DNA of 64,000 nt from Synechococcus sp. NOUM97013 (GTDB taxonomy: Bacteria; Cyanobacteriota; Cyanobacteriia; PCC-6307; Cyanobiaceae), in the NCBI RefSeq assembly GCF_014279815.1, contig NZ_CP047941.1, positions 2,170,001-2,234,000 of the forward strand, written 5' to 3'. Positions 9,183-17,720 of this stretch are shown piece by piece (within the stretch, counting starts at the first letter, position 1; every line of letters starts with the position of its first letter). Below the pieces are notes generated by a model. That model saw only the letters and a program-made list of their open reading frames with translations. It was not told where the DNA came from and ran no database searches. The position numbers and the translations under genes were made by a program.

Positions 9183-10142
9183 TTAAGGAGCCTCTGCATC
9201 GCGCTCAGGTGCTTGGCATTCAGCCGTTCCCAACAAAACGCGCATCCGCAGGAGCAGAAGCAAGGCCGATCCATAAAGCACAAGCTCGCCCCACTCCTGA
9301 TCGCGGTTATGGAGAAGTTCAGGGAAGGATCGCGTGGCAACGCAGTAAGCAATCACGGCCACGAACAAAAACAAGGGCCAGCTGTATGAGGCTGGCGTGA
9401 GAGCCCAGACAAGCGAGCGATTCTCGGAAGACTGATGGCGAAGCCATCTGCGGACGAGCCGAGGAGCCAGCACCACAGCCAGCAGCACAACCAGCATGGC
9501 CACAAACGTGAACCCATCCAGACGATCCTGAAACCAACCGATGTTGTGCAGGGTCGTTTCCTGCTGAGCGTTGATCGTTCGAATCGCTTCCGGGGTCTGC
9601 CAGCTGAAGATCACCTGCCCCCAAGCCAGTTCCTCCAGAAGCAACAACCCGAGAAGACCTGCAAAGCCCCTGGCCAGCCAACCGGGGCGCGCATCATCGA
9701 GCCGGCGAAACAGGTCATCGCCGATCAGCCAGCTCACACGGATCGCCGCGGCCAGGAGCAGCACTTGCCCCCACTCCACCAGACCGCCCTCGCCGAAGAC
9801 CAGGCGCTTGTAAGCATCAAGATCAGGTGAACTGAGCTTCAGCCCCGTAATCAACAGCACCATGGCGACAACCAGAAGCCACACCGTGACCTGACGGGCG
9901 CGATTCGCCCCTGGAGCGTCATCGGCCAGAAGCCGAACCAACAGGCCCGACGCGCGTCCCCAGCCGCCAAGAGCGAGCAGCACCAGAGCCAGTACCCACC
10001 AGCCGGAGTCAGCTGCTGTGCCGTTGACGAGCAGCAACGCCAGCTGAATCAACGCCACCAGGGCACACACACCACCAACCCCGAAAAGACCGGTCAGGAC
10101 CCAGCTCTTCAGACGGACTCCCCTGACGTAGCGACGCGACAC
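9183..10142 (-). CDS. Uncharacterised polytopic membrane protein
   Basis: About 319 residues with eight or nine hydrophobic helices; no enzyme family recognised. The most distinctive part is a segment near the middle, ELAWGQVIFSWQTPEAIRTI followed by NAQQETTLHNIG. Similar E-WGQ / TPEA / N-Q-E-LHN patterns occur in other uncharacterised bacterial membrane proteins, suggesting conserved polar residues at a membrane face. I chose the GTG at 10142 because the longer frame (to 10220) would run through the psbD terminator. It ends 27 bases before the DUF2079 start and may be co-transcribed with that gene. Confidence 0.68.
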   Translation of the reverse strand: MSRRYVRGVRLKSWVLTGLFGVGGVCALVALIQLALLLVNGTAADSGWWVLALVLLALGGWGRASGLLVRLLADDAPGANRARQVTVWLLVVAMVLLITGLKLSSPDLDAYKRLVFGEGGLVEWGQVLLLAAAIRVSWLIGDDLFRRLDDARPGWLARGFAGLLGLLLLEELAWGQVIFSWQTPEAIRTINAQQETTLHNIGWFQDRLDGFTFVAMLVVLLAVVLAPRLVRRWLRHQSSENRSLVWALTPASYSWPLFLFVAVIAYCVATRSFPELLHNRDQEWGELVLYGSALLLLLRMRVLLGTAECQAPERDAEAP

Positions 10143-10186
10143 GCAGTTAGCTCTCAAGATGAAAGGGAAGTTAAGCGTTGAAGCCA

Positions 10187-10213
10187 ATAAAAAAGGGGCC
10201 CCGTGGGACCCCC
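10187..10213 (-). terminator. Rho-independent terminator of psbD
   Basis: An 8-bp G/C stem with one G-T pair (10195-10202 with 10205-10212) is followed on the minus strand by a run of six T (10189-10194). It is 22 bases after the psbD stop and separates psbD from the membrane protein gene downstream. Confidence 0.87.
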
Positions 10214-10234
10214 AGGTCAACAGGGTGAATCCGA

Positions 10235-11290
10235 TCAGAGAGCGTTGCCGCGGGGCAGAACCTCTTCAGGGAAGACGAAGTTTTCGTGCGGCTGGTCAGC
10301 CGGTGCCATCCAGGCACGCAGACCTTCATTCAGAAGGATGTTCTTGGTGTAGAAGGTCTCGAATTCGGGATCTTCTGCAGCGCGGATTTCCTGGGACACG
10401 AAGTCATAGGCGCGCAGGTTGAGGGCCAGACCGATGATGCCGATGGAGCTGGTCCACAGGCCCATCACAGGCACGAACAGCATGAAGAAGTGCAGCCAGC
10501 GCTTGTTGGAGAACGCAATTCCGAAGATTTGGCTCCAGAAGCGGTTGGCGGTGACCATGGAATAGGTCTCTTCTTCCTGAGTGGGCTCGAACGCCTTAAA
10601 GGTGTTGGCCTGCTCGCCGTCCTCAAACAAGGTGTTTTCCACGGTGGCACCGTGAATGGCGCAAAGCAGTGCACCGCCGAGGATGCCGGCGACGCCCATC
10701 ATGTGGAAAGGATTCAGGGTCCAGTTATGGAAGCCCTGAAGGAAGAGAAGGAAGCGGAAGATCGCAGCCACACCAAAGGAGGGCGCGAAGAACCAGCTGC
10801 TCTGGCCGAGGGGGTACATCAGGAAGACGCTGACGAACACCGCGATCGGACCGGAGAAGGCGATGGCGTTGTAGGGGCGGATGCCGACCAGACGGGCGAT
10901 CTCGAACTGACGCAGCATGAAGCCGATCAGAGCGAAGGCGCCGTGCAGGGCCACGAAGGCCCAAAGGCCACCGAGCTGACACCAGCGAACGAAGTCACCC
11001 TGGGCTTCAGGGCCCCAGAGCAACAGAAGGCTGTGCCCCATCGCATCAGCGGGGGTGGACACAGCAGCTGTCAGGAAGTTGCAACCTTCCAGGTACGAAG
11101 AGGCGATGCCGTGGGTGTACCAGGAGGTAACAAAGGTGGTGCCTGTGAGCCAGCCACCAATGGCCAGGTAGGCCGTGGGGAAGAGAAGAATGCCGGACCA
11201 GCCGACAAAAACGAAGCGGTCGCGCTTGAGCCAGTCATCGAGGACGTCAAACCATCCCCGCTGAGGCGCGCGTCCTACAGCGATCGTCAT
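10235..11290 (-). CDS. psbD: Photosystem II reaction centre protein D2
   Basis: D2 pairs with D1 to hold the primary photochemistry cofactors of photosystem II in the thylakoid membrane. The 351-residue length is the usual D2 length, and the sequence follows the family from [13 protein letters not shown] through the five helices, including [13 protein letters not shown] and [19 protein letters not shown]. It is D2 rather than D1 because of the N-terminus, the overall length and the LPRGNAL end. There is no psbC overlapping its 3' end; instead a terminator follows. This should therefore be the stand-alone copy of psbD, a second copy being expected with psbC elsewhere. The start has no obvious Shine-Dalgarno sequence. 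Confidence 0.97.
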   Translation of the reverse strand: MTIAVGRAPQRGWFDVLDDWLKRDRFVFVGWSGILLFPTAYLAIGGWLTGTTFVTSWYTHGIASSYLEGCNFLTAAVSTPADAMGHSLLLLWGPEAQGDFVRWCQLGGLWAFVALHGAFALIGFMLRQFEIARLVGIRPYNAIAFSGPIAVFVSVFLMYPLGQSSWFFAPSFGVAAIFRFLLFLQGFHNWTLNPFHMMGVAGILGGALLCAIHGATVENTLFEDGEQANTFKAFEPTQEEETYSMVTANRFWSQIFGIAFSNKRWLHFFMLFVPVMGLWTSSIGIIGLALNLRAYDFVSQEIRAAEDPEFETFYTKNILLNEGLRAWMAPADQPHENFVFPEEVLPRGNAL

Positions 11291-11296
11291 GAGAAG

Positions 11297-11310
11297 AGCT
11301 TCATGAAGCT
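11297..11310 (-). promoter_or_regulatory. Palindrome and 5-codon upstream ORF in the psbD leader
   Basis: AGCTTCATGAAGCT is a perfect 14-bp palindrome ending six bases before the psbD ATG. Read on the minus strand, its central ATG opens a five-codon frame (M-K-L-F-S) whose TGA stop overlaps the psbD start as ATGA. It could influence psbD translation by folding or by coupled initiation. The rest of the 11291-11448 gap must hold the psbD promoter and that of the divergent UPF0367 gene; I could not assign core elements. Confidence 0.4.
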
Positions 11311-11448
11311 TTACGTGCCGAGCCTAGTTGGCGCCAGAGATTCTGTGGGCACCAAACGTGGAATTCCTGGCAGACATGAGTAGAAATGCCCACGGCTTCA
11401 CCAACTGCTTCCATTCGCGAAGATGGCGGGAGCAATAAGGATGCCTCT

Positions 11449-11712
11449 GTGTACGTGATTGAGCTGGCTCTTCGCATGAGCCCCATGCCGGTGTCCGTGC
11501 AACGCAAGGAAAGTGAGGCTGCTGAGGCCCTTTACCAGCAGGTACGCACTGCACTGGAGCAGGGTCAACCTCGCCTACTTGAACTCACCTGCGAAAAAGT
11601 CGAAGGCAAACGCCTCAGCGTGCTCACCAGCGACCTGCTGGCTGTGCAGATCTACGAAAAGACAGCCGCTACAGGCGGCACCAAGCGCCCAGGGTTTTCC
11701 TTCGAAGCCTGA
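11449..11712 (+). CDS. UPF0367 family conserved cyanobacterial protein
   Basis: An 87-residue soluble protein of unknown function, recognised by its start [20 protein letters not shown] and the conserved [20 protein letters not shown] block. This family is restricted to cyanobacteria and some plastids as far as I know. The GTG at 11449 is preferred to an upstream ATG at 11386: AAGGA precedes it and the family begins at this residue. The stop codon is immediately followed by the ATG of the ABC ATPase, so the two are probably translated from one message. Confidence 0.84.
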   Translation: MYVIELALRMSPMPVSVQRKESEAAEALYQQVRTALEQGQPRLLELTCEKVEGKRLSVLTSDLLAVQIYEKTAATGGTKRPGFSFEA

Positions 11713-12411
11713 ATGCCTGCGCAACACGGAGCAGAGCGCACGGGACTGCGGCTTGAACGGGTCAGCTACAGCTGGCCCTGCGGCACCCGTGCGCTCGATC
11801 GCTGCAGTTTCCAGATTCCCGGCCCTGGCCTATGGATGCTTGTGGGTAGCAATGGCAGCGGCAAAAGCACATTGTTTCGGATTCTGAGCGGCCTGATAAG
11901 ACCCCAATCCGGACATATCGATTGCGGGCTTCGGCCGGCTTTGGTGTTCCAGAACCCAGATCACCAGCTCTTGCTCCCCAGTTGCGGCAGCGAAGTGCTT
12001 CTGAACCTGCCCCCCGGGCTCGATCGAAGCGTGCAGCGCAGCAGAATTCATCAACTGCTGGAACAGGTGGGGCTTGCGGGCATGGCATCACGCCCCATTC
12101 ACACCCTCAGCGGGGGCCAGAAACAACGGCTGGCCATTGCTAGCGCCCTGGCCAGCGAAGCCAATCTGCTGTTGCTTGATGAGCCCACAGCACTGCTCGA
12201 CCCCACCAGCCAAACGGCAATCCTCACAGCCGTCCAACAGCTGTGCCACCGATCCAGCAATCCCCTGACAGCGCTCTGGGTGACGCATCGGCTTGGAGAG
12301 CTCGACCATGCAGACGGTGCGGCACGGATGGAACGGGGGCGCGTCGGTTACTGGCAGAACGGTCCAGCTCTACGCCGACGCCTTGAACCCCTTGCCGGAC
12401 GGCAGGGCTGA
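11713..12411 (+). CDS. ABC transporter ATPase, ECF/CbiO-like
   Basis: A 232-residue ATP-binding subunit. Walker A GSNGSGKST lies near residue 46, the Q-loop QNPDHQ near 80, the signature LSGGQKQR near 132, and Walker B LLLLDEPTALLDP near 155. The Q-loop and general layout resemble CbiO/EcfA ATPases of energy-coupling-factor importers for vitamins or metal ions. No permease or substrate-binding gene is adjacent, so the partner and substrate are unknown. It starts directly after the UPF0367 stop, with no gap, and ends 23 bases before tRNA-Asn. Confidence 0.82.
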   Translation: MPAQHGAERTGLRLERVSYSWPCGTRALDRCSFQIPGPGLWMLVGSNGSGKSTLFRILSGLIRPQSGHIDCGLRPALVFQNPDHQLLLPSCGSEVLLNLPPGLDRSVQRSRIHQLLEQVGLAGMASRPIHTLSGGQKQRLAIASALASEANLLLLDEPTALLDPTSQTAILTAVQQLCHRSSNPLTALWVTHRLGELDHADGAARMERGRVGYWQNGPALRRRLEPLAGRQG

Positions 12412-12434
12412 GGGGTAAGTTCTTTCCGTCACAT

Positions 12435-12506
12435 TCCTCGGTAGCTCAGCGGTAGAGCGGTCGACTGTTAATCGATTGGTCGCAGGTTCGAATCCCGCCC
12501 GGGGAG
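12435..12506 (+). tRNA. tRNA-Asn (GTT anticodon)
   Basis: A complete 72-base cloverleaf: acceptor TCCTCGG pairs with CCGGGGA (one G-T pair), D-arm GCTCAGCGGTAGAGC, anticodon loop CTGTTAA with anticodon GTT, T-arm with GGTTCGAATCC, and discriminator G as expected for tRNA-Asn. CCA is not encoded. Confidence 0.97.
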
Positions 12507-12521
12507 TTTCAACATCAATAG

Positions 12522-12554
12522 ACCGCGTCTGAATTGCTCAGGCGCGGTTTTTTT
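12522..12554 (+). terminator. Rho-independent terminator after tRNA-Asn
   Basis: ACCGCG-T-CTGA / TCAG-G-CGCGGT forms a 10-bp stem with one mismatch and a 5-base loop, followed by seven T (12548-12554). It starts 16 bases after the tRNA. Confidence 0.9.
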
Positions 12555-12874
12555 ATTGATGAAATCAAATCCAACGGTCGACATCTCGTCCCCGAACCAA
12601 ACGACAGCACGCGTGCGCGATGCCTCAAAAAAGCCCTGCGTAATGGATTTTCCGTCACAAAGCCGGACGGAAACCGAAGACTTTCTGTAGAGGCCAGCCC
12701 AGGCATCGATGGCCACAGAACCCCGAATCGCTTTCAGCGCAAGGGATCAGCAGCGATCTCACTCACCGCTGCTCAATCAAGGGATCAATGCAGGAGCAAA
12801 GGAACCTTGAGAGAATCTGTCAAGCAATGACGCGGCCTAACCACGTCCACCACGTTCTCTACGCCGGCAATTCG
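12555..12874. other. 320-base gap before rpaA, no gene seen
   Basis: No supportable reading frame on either strand. It holds a perfect inverted repeat, TTTCCGTC (12649-12656) and GACGGAAA (12666-12673) with a 9-base spacer, and a 10-bp palindrome GCACGCGTGC (12607-12616). The 11-mer TTTCCGTCACA at 12649 also occurs at 12423, just before the tRNA. The region should contain the rpaA promoter and leader. Confidence 0.55.
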
Positions 12875-13672
12875 ATGAAGCCCTGCATCCTGCTAATCGA
12901 AGACGACAGGGACATGCGCGAGTTGGTGAGTGGCCACCTGGAGCACAGCGGCTTTGACGTGCAAAGCGCTGACGACGGTATCAAGGGCCAGGCATTGGCT
13001 CTTCAGTACAGCCCTGACCTGATCCTGTTGGATCTGATGCTCCCCAAGGTGGACGGACTCACGCTTTGTCAGCGACTGAGACGCGACGAGCGAACGGCCG
13101 CAATTCCGATTTTGATGCTCACGGCCCTGGGCGGCACCAAAGACAAGGTGAGCGGTTTCAATTCGGGCGCCGATGACTACCTCACCAAGCCCTTCGACCT
13201 TGAAGAACTTCAAGTGCGCGTGAAAGCACTGCTGCGCCGTAGCGATCGGGCACCGGTGGGCACAAGCGGCAACCACCATGAAATCCTCAGTTACGGCCCG
13301 CTCACGCTCGTGCCGGAACGCTTCGAAGCCATCTGGTTTGACAAGCCGGTGCGTCTCACCCACCTGGAGTTTGAACTGCTGCACTGTCTCTTGCAGCGTC
13401 ACGGCCAGACCGTTGCTCCCTCACTGATTCTGAAAGAGGTCTGGGGCTACGAACCAGACGACGACATCGAGACGATCCGTGTGCACGTGCGTCACCTGCG
13501 CACCAAGCTCGAGCCTGATCCCCGCAAGCCCCGCTTCATCAAGACGGTTTACGGAGCTGGTTATTGCCTCGAACTGCCAACGGGAGCGCAGCTCGAAGGT
13601 CTTCAGGATGTACTGGCCCAGGCTCGTCAGGATCGTGAACAAAAAGACCAGGAGAGTCGCGCCAGTGCCTGA
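12875..13672 (+). CDS. rpaA: OmpR-family response regulator RpaA
   Basis: The master output regulator of the cyanobacterial clock and of night/dark adaptation, phosphorylated by SasA (and dephosphorylated by CikA where present). 265 residues: a receiver domain (about 1-120) with acidic pair Glu9/Asp10, phospho-acceptor Asp53 and Lys105, then a winged-helix DNA-binding domain (about 140-240) with [16 protein letters not shown] and [20 protein letters not shown]. The C-terminal tail is charged and Gln-rich. The ATG at 12875 begins the receiver ([11 protein letters not shown]); a longer frame to 12788 adds unrelated residues. It is assigned to RpaA rather than RpaB by the whole-domain pattern; RpaB is at 19736. 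Converges with holB. Confidence 0.9.
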   Translation: MKPCILLIEDDRDMRELVSGHLEHSGFDVQSADDGIKGQALALQYSPDLILLDLMLPKVDGLTLCQRLRRDERTAAIPILMLTALGGTKDKVSGFNSGADDYLTKPFDLEELQVRVKALLRRSDRAPVGTSGNHHEILSYGPLTLVPERFEAIWFDKPVRLTHLEFELLHCLLQRHGQTVAPSLILKEVWGYEPDDDIETIRVHVRHLRTKLEPDPRKPRFIKTVYGAGYCLELPTGAQLEGLQDVLAQARQDREQKDQESRASA

Positions 13673-13686
13673 GCCCTTCAGCGGCT

Positions 13687-14649
13687 TCAGACCTGGCTGA
13701 GATTGAGCAAGGCCACTTCCCAGGCCAGTCTGGGTTGAACGAACGACAACAGATGTTGACGGAGGCGATCAAGCCTGATCAGCAGTTCTTGCCGACCGTG
13801 AGCACGCCACAGATGCTGCTGCCACCAACCAATCAGCCACAGTTGCTGTTCGCCCTCCAGTTGATCGCTGAGGTCACGGGCTAGCGCCATCGCCTCGACC
13901 GGCGATGTCGGAATGGTTAGAAGCCGTTGCTTGAGTTCATCAGAAATGGACGTCCAGATCCGCACATGCTCCAGCAGCGCTCCCGGAGACCCCGCCGCCA
14001 GGGCCATCAATTCAGGCTGACCGGAGGCCAGAGCCAAAGCCTGCTGACCCTCCTGATTGGGAAGAGTCTCTAGGACCGAAGCCATGCAGGCTTCACTGAG
14101 CCGGGTGAAACGGATTTGCTGACAACGCGATCGAATGGTCGTGAGCAACCGTTCGGGCGCAGCGCTGAGCAGGATCAGCAGTCCATGACCCGGTTCCTCG
14201 AGCGTTTTCAACAGAGCATTGGCAGCACCTTCCGCCATTGCCTCAGGCTGCTCCAGGATCACCAGGCCCCTGGGAGATTCCAGGGGCTGCCGGGCCAGGA
14301 ACCGACTCAACGCACGGATCTGCTCCAGCCGCACTTGCGGAGGTGTGCGACGACTCACGCCAGCAGCTTCCGCCTCTGATCGTGGGATCAACCGTCCCTG
14401 GTGGCTGTAGGTGGGCTCCACCCACAACAGATCAGGGTGATTGCGATCGTCCAAGCGGCGACGCTCGCGAGCGTCCGAACCACCGCCACTGAGCAGCCCC
14501 TCCAGAAAACGCTGGGCCGCAAGGCGGCGTCCAACCCCATCCGGACCACTGAACAAGTAGGCAGGAGCAAGTCGATCCTGGTCCAAGGCAGCCTCGAGAA
14601 GCCGTTGTGCCAGTGGCTGCCCCTGCAGATCCGCGAACAAATCCTGCAT
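13687..14649 (-). CDS. holB: DNA polymerase III delta' subunit
   Basis: Clamp-loader subunit of the replicative polymerase, about 320 residues. AAA+ fold with a P-loop-like FSGPDGVGRR near residue 35, a sensor region and the conserved EQPEAMAEGAANALLKTLEEP segment near 125, where the loader contacts the ring partner. The arginine-finger-type segment TTIRSRCQQIRF follows. The gene overlaps tmk: the tmk stop and the holB ATG at 14649 share bases (TGATG), so translation is coupled; an ATG three codons upstream (14658) is an alternative. Third in a minus-strand run: P-type ATPase, tmk, holB. Confidence 0.9.
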   Translation of the reverse strand: MQDLFADLQGQPLAQRLLEAALDQDRLAPAYLFSGPDGVGRRLAAQRFLEGLLSGGGSDARERRRLDDRNHPDLLWVEPTYSHQGRLIPRSEAEAAGVSRRTPPQVRLEQIRALSRFLARQPLESPRGLVILEQPEAMAEGAANALLKTLEEPGHGLLILLSAAPERLLTTIRSRCQQIRFTRLSEACMASVLETLPNQEGQQALALASGQPELMALAAGSPGALLEHVRIWTSISDELKQRLLTIPTSPVEAMALARDLSDQLEGEQQLWLIGWWQQHLWRAHGRQELLIRLDRLRQHLLSFVQPRLAWEVALLNLSQV

Positions 14650-15290
14650 CAGATCCATCCCTGTGCCGCATTGGCCTCAACCTGCGCTCGGATGTCTTGC
14701 TGCACCTGATCTGGGGTGCGATCAGCCGCCACTGCAGCCCAACCGCGTTCGGCGGCCAGACTTCGGAATCCTTCAGCCACCCGGGCCAGGAATGCGGTTC
14801 CTTCCGCCTCAATCCGGTCAGCCGTCTGCGCCTGGCGACGACGAAGACTCACCGCGATGGGAAGATCCAGCCAAAGAGTGAGATCCGGTGATACGCCAGC
14901 CGTCGCGATCCGTTCCAGATCGCGAATGATCGACACATCCAAACCGCGGCCATGGCCCTGATACGCCAGGGTGGAACCACTGAATCGGTCGCTTAGAACC
15001 CAATCGCCCCGATCCAGAGCGGGCCGAATCAACTGCTCCACATGCTGAGCGCGGTCAGCCGCATACAACAGCAGTTCAGCGGTGGGGGAAGGTGCTGAAG
15101 CCTGGGGAGGATGGAGCAACAACTCCCGGAGGGCCTGCCCCAGGGGGGTTCCTCCTGGTTCCCGGGTGAGATGCAGGGTCGCTCCCTCGGGCATAAGGCC
15201 ACTGACGGGCAACCATTGCGCCAGCTGCTTCAGCTGCGTGGACTTTCCGCAGCCGTCAATGCCCTCAAGCACCAGAAAACGTCCGGCCAT
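14649..15290 (-). CDS. tmk: Thymidylate kinase
   Basis: Phosphorylates dTMP to dTDP for DNA synthesis; cytosolic. 213 residues, normal length. P-loop LEGIDGCGKSTQ is near residue 8, the DR motif and Tyr region TREPGGTPLG near 45, and SDRFSGSTLAYQG near 100. It begins 2 bases after the P-type ATPase stop and overlaps holB by one base. The pairing of tmk with holB is widespread among bacteria and supports both calls. Confidence 0.95.
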   Translation of the reverse strand: MAGRFLVLEGIDGCGKSTQLKQLAQWLPVSGLMPEGATLHLTREPGGTPLGQALRELLLHPPQASAPSPTAELLLYAADRAQHVEQLIRPALDRGDWVLSDRFSGSTLAYQGHGRGLDVSIIRDLERIATAGVSPDLTLWLDLPIAVSLRRRQAQTADRIEAEGTAFLARVAEGFRSLAAERGWAAVAADRTPDQVQQDIRAQVEANAAQGWI

Positions 15291-15292
15291 GG

Positions 15293-17647
15293 TTAACGCA
15301 GACGAAGGCTCAGAGCATTCAGCACCACAGTCACAGAGCTGAGGGCCATCAGCAACGCTGCCAGCGGTGGGGAGAGCAGCAGATTGAAACCCGGTAGCAG
15401 AACACCAGCCGCGACAGGGAGAGCGATCAAGTTGTAACCAAAGGCCCAGAAAAGGTTCTGACGGATCTTGGCCATGGTGCGGCGGGCCAGGGTCAGAGCC
15501 TCCGGCAGCGCTTCCAGGCGATCTCCGAGAAGCACCAGATCCGCTGTGTCTTGAGCGATCTGGGTGCCAGTTCCTACAGCGATACCGAGATCAGCAGCAG
15601 CGAGAGCCGGGGCATCGTTGATGCCATCACCGACCATGCCTACGGCTTGCTTCGTTTTCCAGCGCTCGAGACGCTCGAGCTTCTGCGCCGGAAGCAATTG
15701 CCATGCCAGTTCATCATCGGTGAACCCAAGGGCCTGGCCAACCTGCTCAACCGCACGACGACGGTCTCCACTCAACATGGCCAAGGAGAGTCCCTGGGTG
15801 CGCAGACGCTGCAAAGCAACGACGGCATCCGGACGGAGACCGTCATCAATAGCGACCAGTCCAAGCGGCTCCTGATCCAAGGCCACCGCCACCAACGTCT
15901 GACCCCGCTCAAGCGCAGCCTGCACGACCTGCTGTTGAGCAGACGACCAGGCCACGCCTTCAGCCTGCAACCATTCAGGCGAGCCGACCCTGACTTCACC
16001 CTGCAGGGTATCCAGGGTTCCCTGCATTCCAGCCCCAGGGAAGGTTCGACTGGACTTCACAGGGAGAAGAGGGATGTTGCGCCGCTGAGCCTCCTGCATC
16101 AAGGCATGGGCCAAGGGGTGACGACTGGTCTGTTCCAGACTCGCTCCAAGCTGAATGGCACGTGCCGCGTCCTCCGTAACCAAGACGTCATCCACCAGGG
16201 GACGCCCCAGGGTGAGCGTGCCGGTCTTGTCGAACACCATGCGTTCGATGGAGGCGGCCTGCTCAATCACATCACCACCCCTGAACAACCAACCCTGTCG
16301 GGCGGCCAACCCTGAGGAGACAGTGATCACCGTGGGTGTGGCCAGACCCAGAGCGCAGGGACAAGCCACCACCAGCACAGCAATGGCGAGCTGCAACCCC
16401 AGGCCGAATGGCGTCTGGGCGCCAGCCCCGAGACCACCATGCAAGGCATGGCCGGAACCGTGATCCATCATCGCCATGGGCATCTCAAGCACCTGAGGCC
16501 AGAGACGACTTCCCAGCTGCCACCAGAACAGAAACGTCACCACCGCCAAGCTGACAACGCCATAGCAAAAACGCCCCGCCACGCGGTCCGCCAGGCCCTG
16601 GATCGGGGCTCGTCTTGCCTGAGCCTGCTCCACTAGAGCAATGATGCGCGCCAAGGCGGTGTCGCTGCCCACCCGTTGCACCTCCAACTCCAAAGTGCCC
16701 TCGAGATTCAGACACCCAGAACTGAGCTCGGTGTCCGGCTCAGCATCCAGGGGGAGCGGTTCCCCAGTGAGGCTGGACAAATCAACCGCTGATCGCCCCT
16801 CACGCACCACACCGTCGACTGGGATGCGATCGCCGGCCAAGAGCTGAATGCGTTCACCTGGGCGCAACAGAGACACCGGCACCTCCCGCACAGTGGCATC
16901 CGCCATCAGCAAACGTGCCGTATCGGGCTGCAGCGCTGCAAGCTCCTGCAGCGCGCGGCCGGTGCGTCGGCGCGCCCGCTCCTCCAGGAAGCGCCCCAAC
17001 AGGACGAAACCCAGCAGCATCACGGGTTCATTAAAGAAACAGGGCCAGCCCACCTGCGGCCAAATGAGCGCCACAACGCTGGCCAGATAGGCGCTGCCGA
17101 CACCCAGGCTCACCAGGGTGTCCATGCTCGGAACACCGCTACGGACCGCCTTCCATCCGCCGGTGAGAATCGAGCGTCCAGGCCCGAACAACGCCACTGT
17201 CGCCAGCACGGCATGAAACGGAAGGCTGCCGATCAGCGGCATCACCAGCGAACCTCCCTCAGCCAGATGGCCGAGACCAGACAGCAGCAGCAGCACCAAA
17301 GCCACCATCAGCTGACGCCACTGGCGCCACCACCCCCAGGCCTGTTCCGGCGAGTCGGTCTGGCCCACGAGCCCGCTCGGGCGCAACTTTGCTGGAAAAC
17401 CTCTCTGCTGAAGTGCTTCCAGAACATCCTCAAGACGCTGAGGTGACTCCGGAGTGGTTTCACCTTCGAGGCGAAGCCAGGCGCTGCGAGTCACCAGATT
17501 GACGCTGGCATCCGCCACCCCAGGCTGATCCAGCAAGGTGCGTTCCACTGCGCGCACACATCCACCGCATTTCATCCCGTCGATATCGAGAAGCACCGCA
17601 TGGGAGGGCGCAGATGCAGCAGATGCATGGGGTGCGGAAGCAGACAC
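15293..17647 (-). CDS. Copper-transporting P1B-type ATPase (CtaA/PacS family)
   Basis: 784 residues. An N-terminal heavy-metal-associated domain carries GMKCGGC (Cys27, Cys30); the membrane CPC motif is at 429-431, the phosphorylated Asp at 473 (DKTGTLT), actuator TGEP near 294, and the hinge GDGINDAPAL further on. The CPC motif indicates monovalent copper. In cyanobacteria such pumps feed copper to plastocyanin and cytochrome oxidase across the plasma (CtaA) or thylakoid (PacS) membrane; which one this is cannot be told. A loop before the CPC helix is His/Met-rich. The start at 17647 gives a 20-residue Ala/Ser leader. The stop is 2 bases from tmk. Confidence 0.9.
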   Translation of the reverse strand: MSASAPHASAASAPSHAVLLDIDGMKCGGCVRAVERTLLDQPGVADASVNLVTRSAWLRLEGETTPESPQRLEDVLEALQQRGFPAKLRPSGLVGQTDSPEQAWGWWRQWRQLMVALVLLLLSGLGHLAEGGSLVMPLIGSLPFHAVLATVALFGPGRSILTGGWKAVRSGVPSMDTLVSLGVGSAYLASVVALIWPQVGWPCFFNEPVMLLGFVLLGRFLEERARRRTGRALQELAALQPDTARLLMADATVREVPVSLLRPGERIQLLAGDRIPVDGVVREGRSAVDLSSLTGEPLPLDAEPDTELSSGCLNLEGTLELEVQRVGSDTALARIIALVEQAQARRAPIQGLADRVAGRFCYGVVSLAVVTFLFWWQLGSRLWPQVLEMPMAMMDHGSGHALHGGLGAGAQTPFGLGLQLAIAVLVVACPCALGLATPTVITVSSGLAARQGWLFRGGDVIEQAASIERMVFDKTGTLTLGRPLVDDVLVTEDAARAIQLGASLEQTSRHPLAHALMQEAQRRNIPLLPVKSSRTFPGAGMQGTLDTLQGEVRVGSPEWLQAEGVAWSSAQQQVVQAALERGQTLVAVALDQEPLGLVAIDDGLRPDAVVALQRLRTQGLSLAMLSGDRRRAVEQVGQALGFTDDELAWQLLPAQKLERLERWKTKQAVGMVGDGINDAPALAAADLGIAVGTGTQIAQDTADLVLLGDRLEALPEALTLARRTMAKIRQNLFWAFGYNLIALPVAAGVLLPGFNLLLSPPLAALLMALSSVTVVLNALSLRLR

Positions 17648-17720
17648 ATCAACGGTTCACACCACACCACGCTAAGCAGTGCCCATTGGGTTCAGGATGG
17701 TGGCAACCGTCCGGCTCTCC

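Noticed and set aside
10286-11383. Long plus-strand open frame (365 codons) opposite psbD
   Set aside because: It is antisense to a certain psbD gene, lacks family features and arises from the codon bias of a G/C-rich gene.
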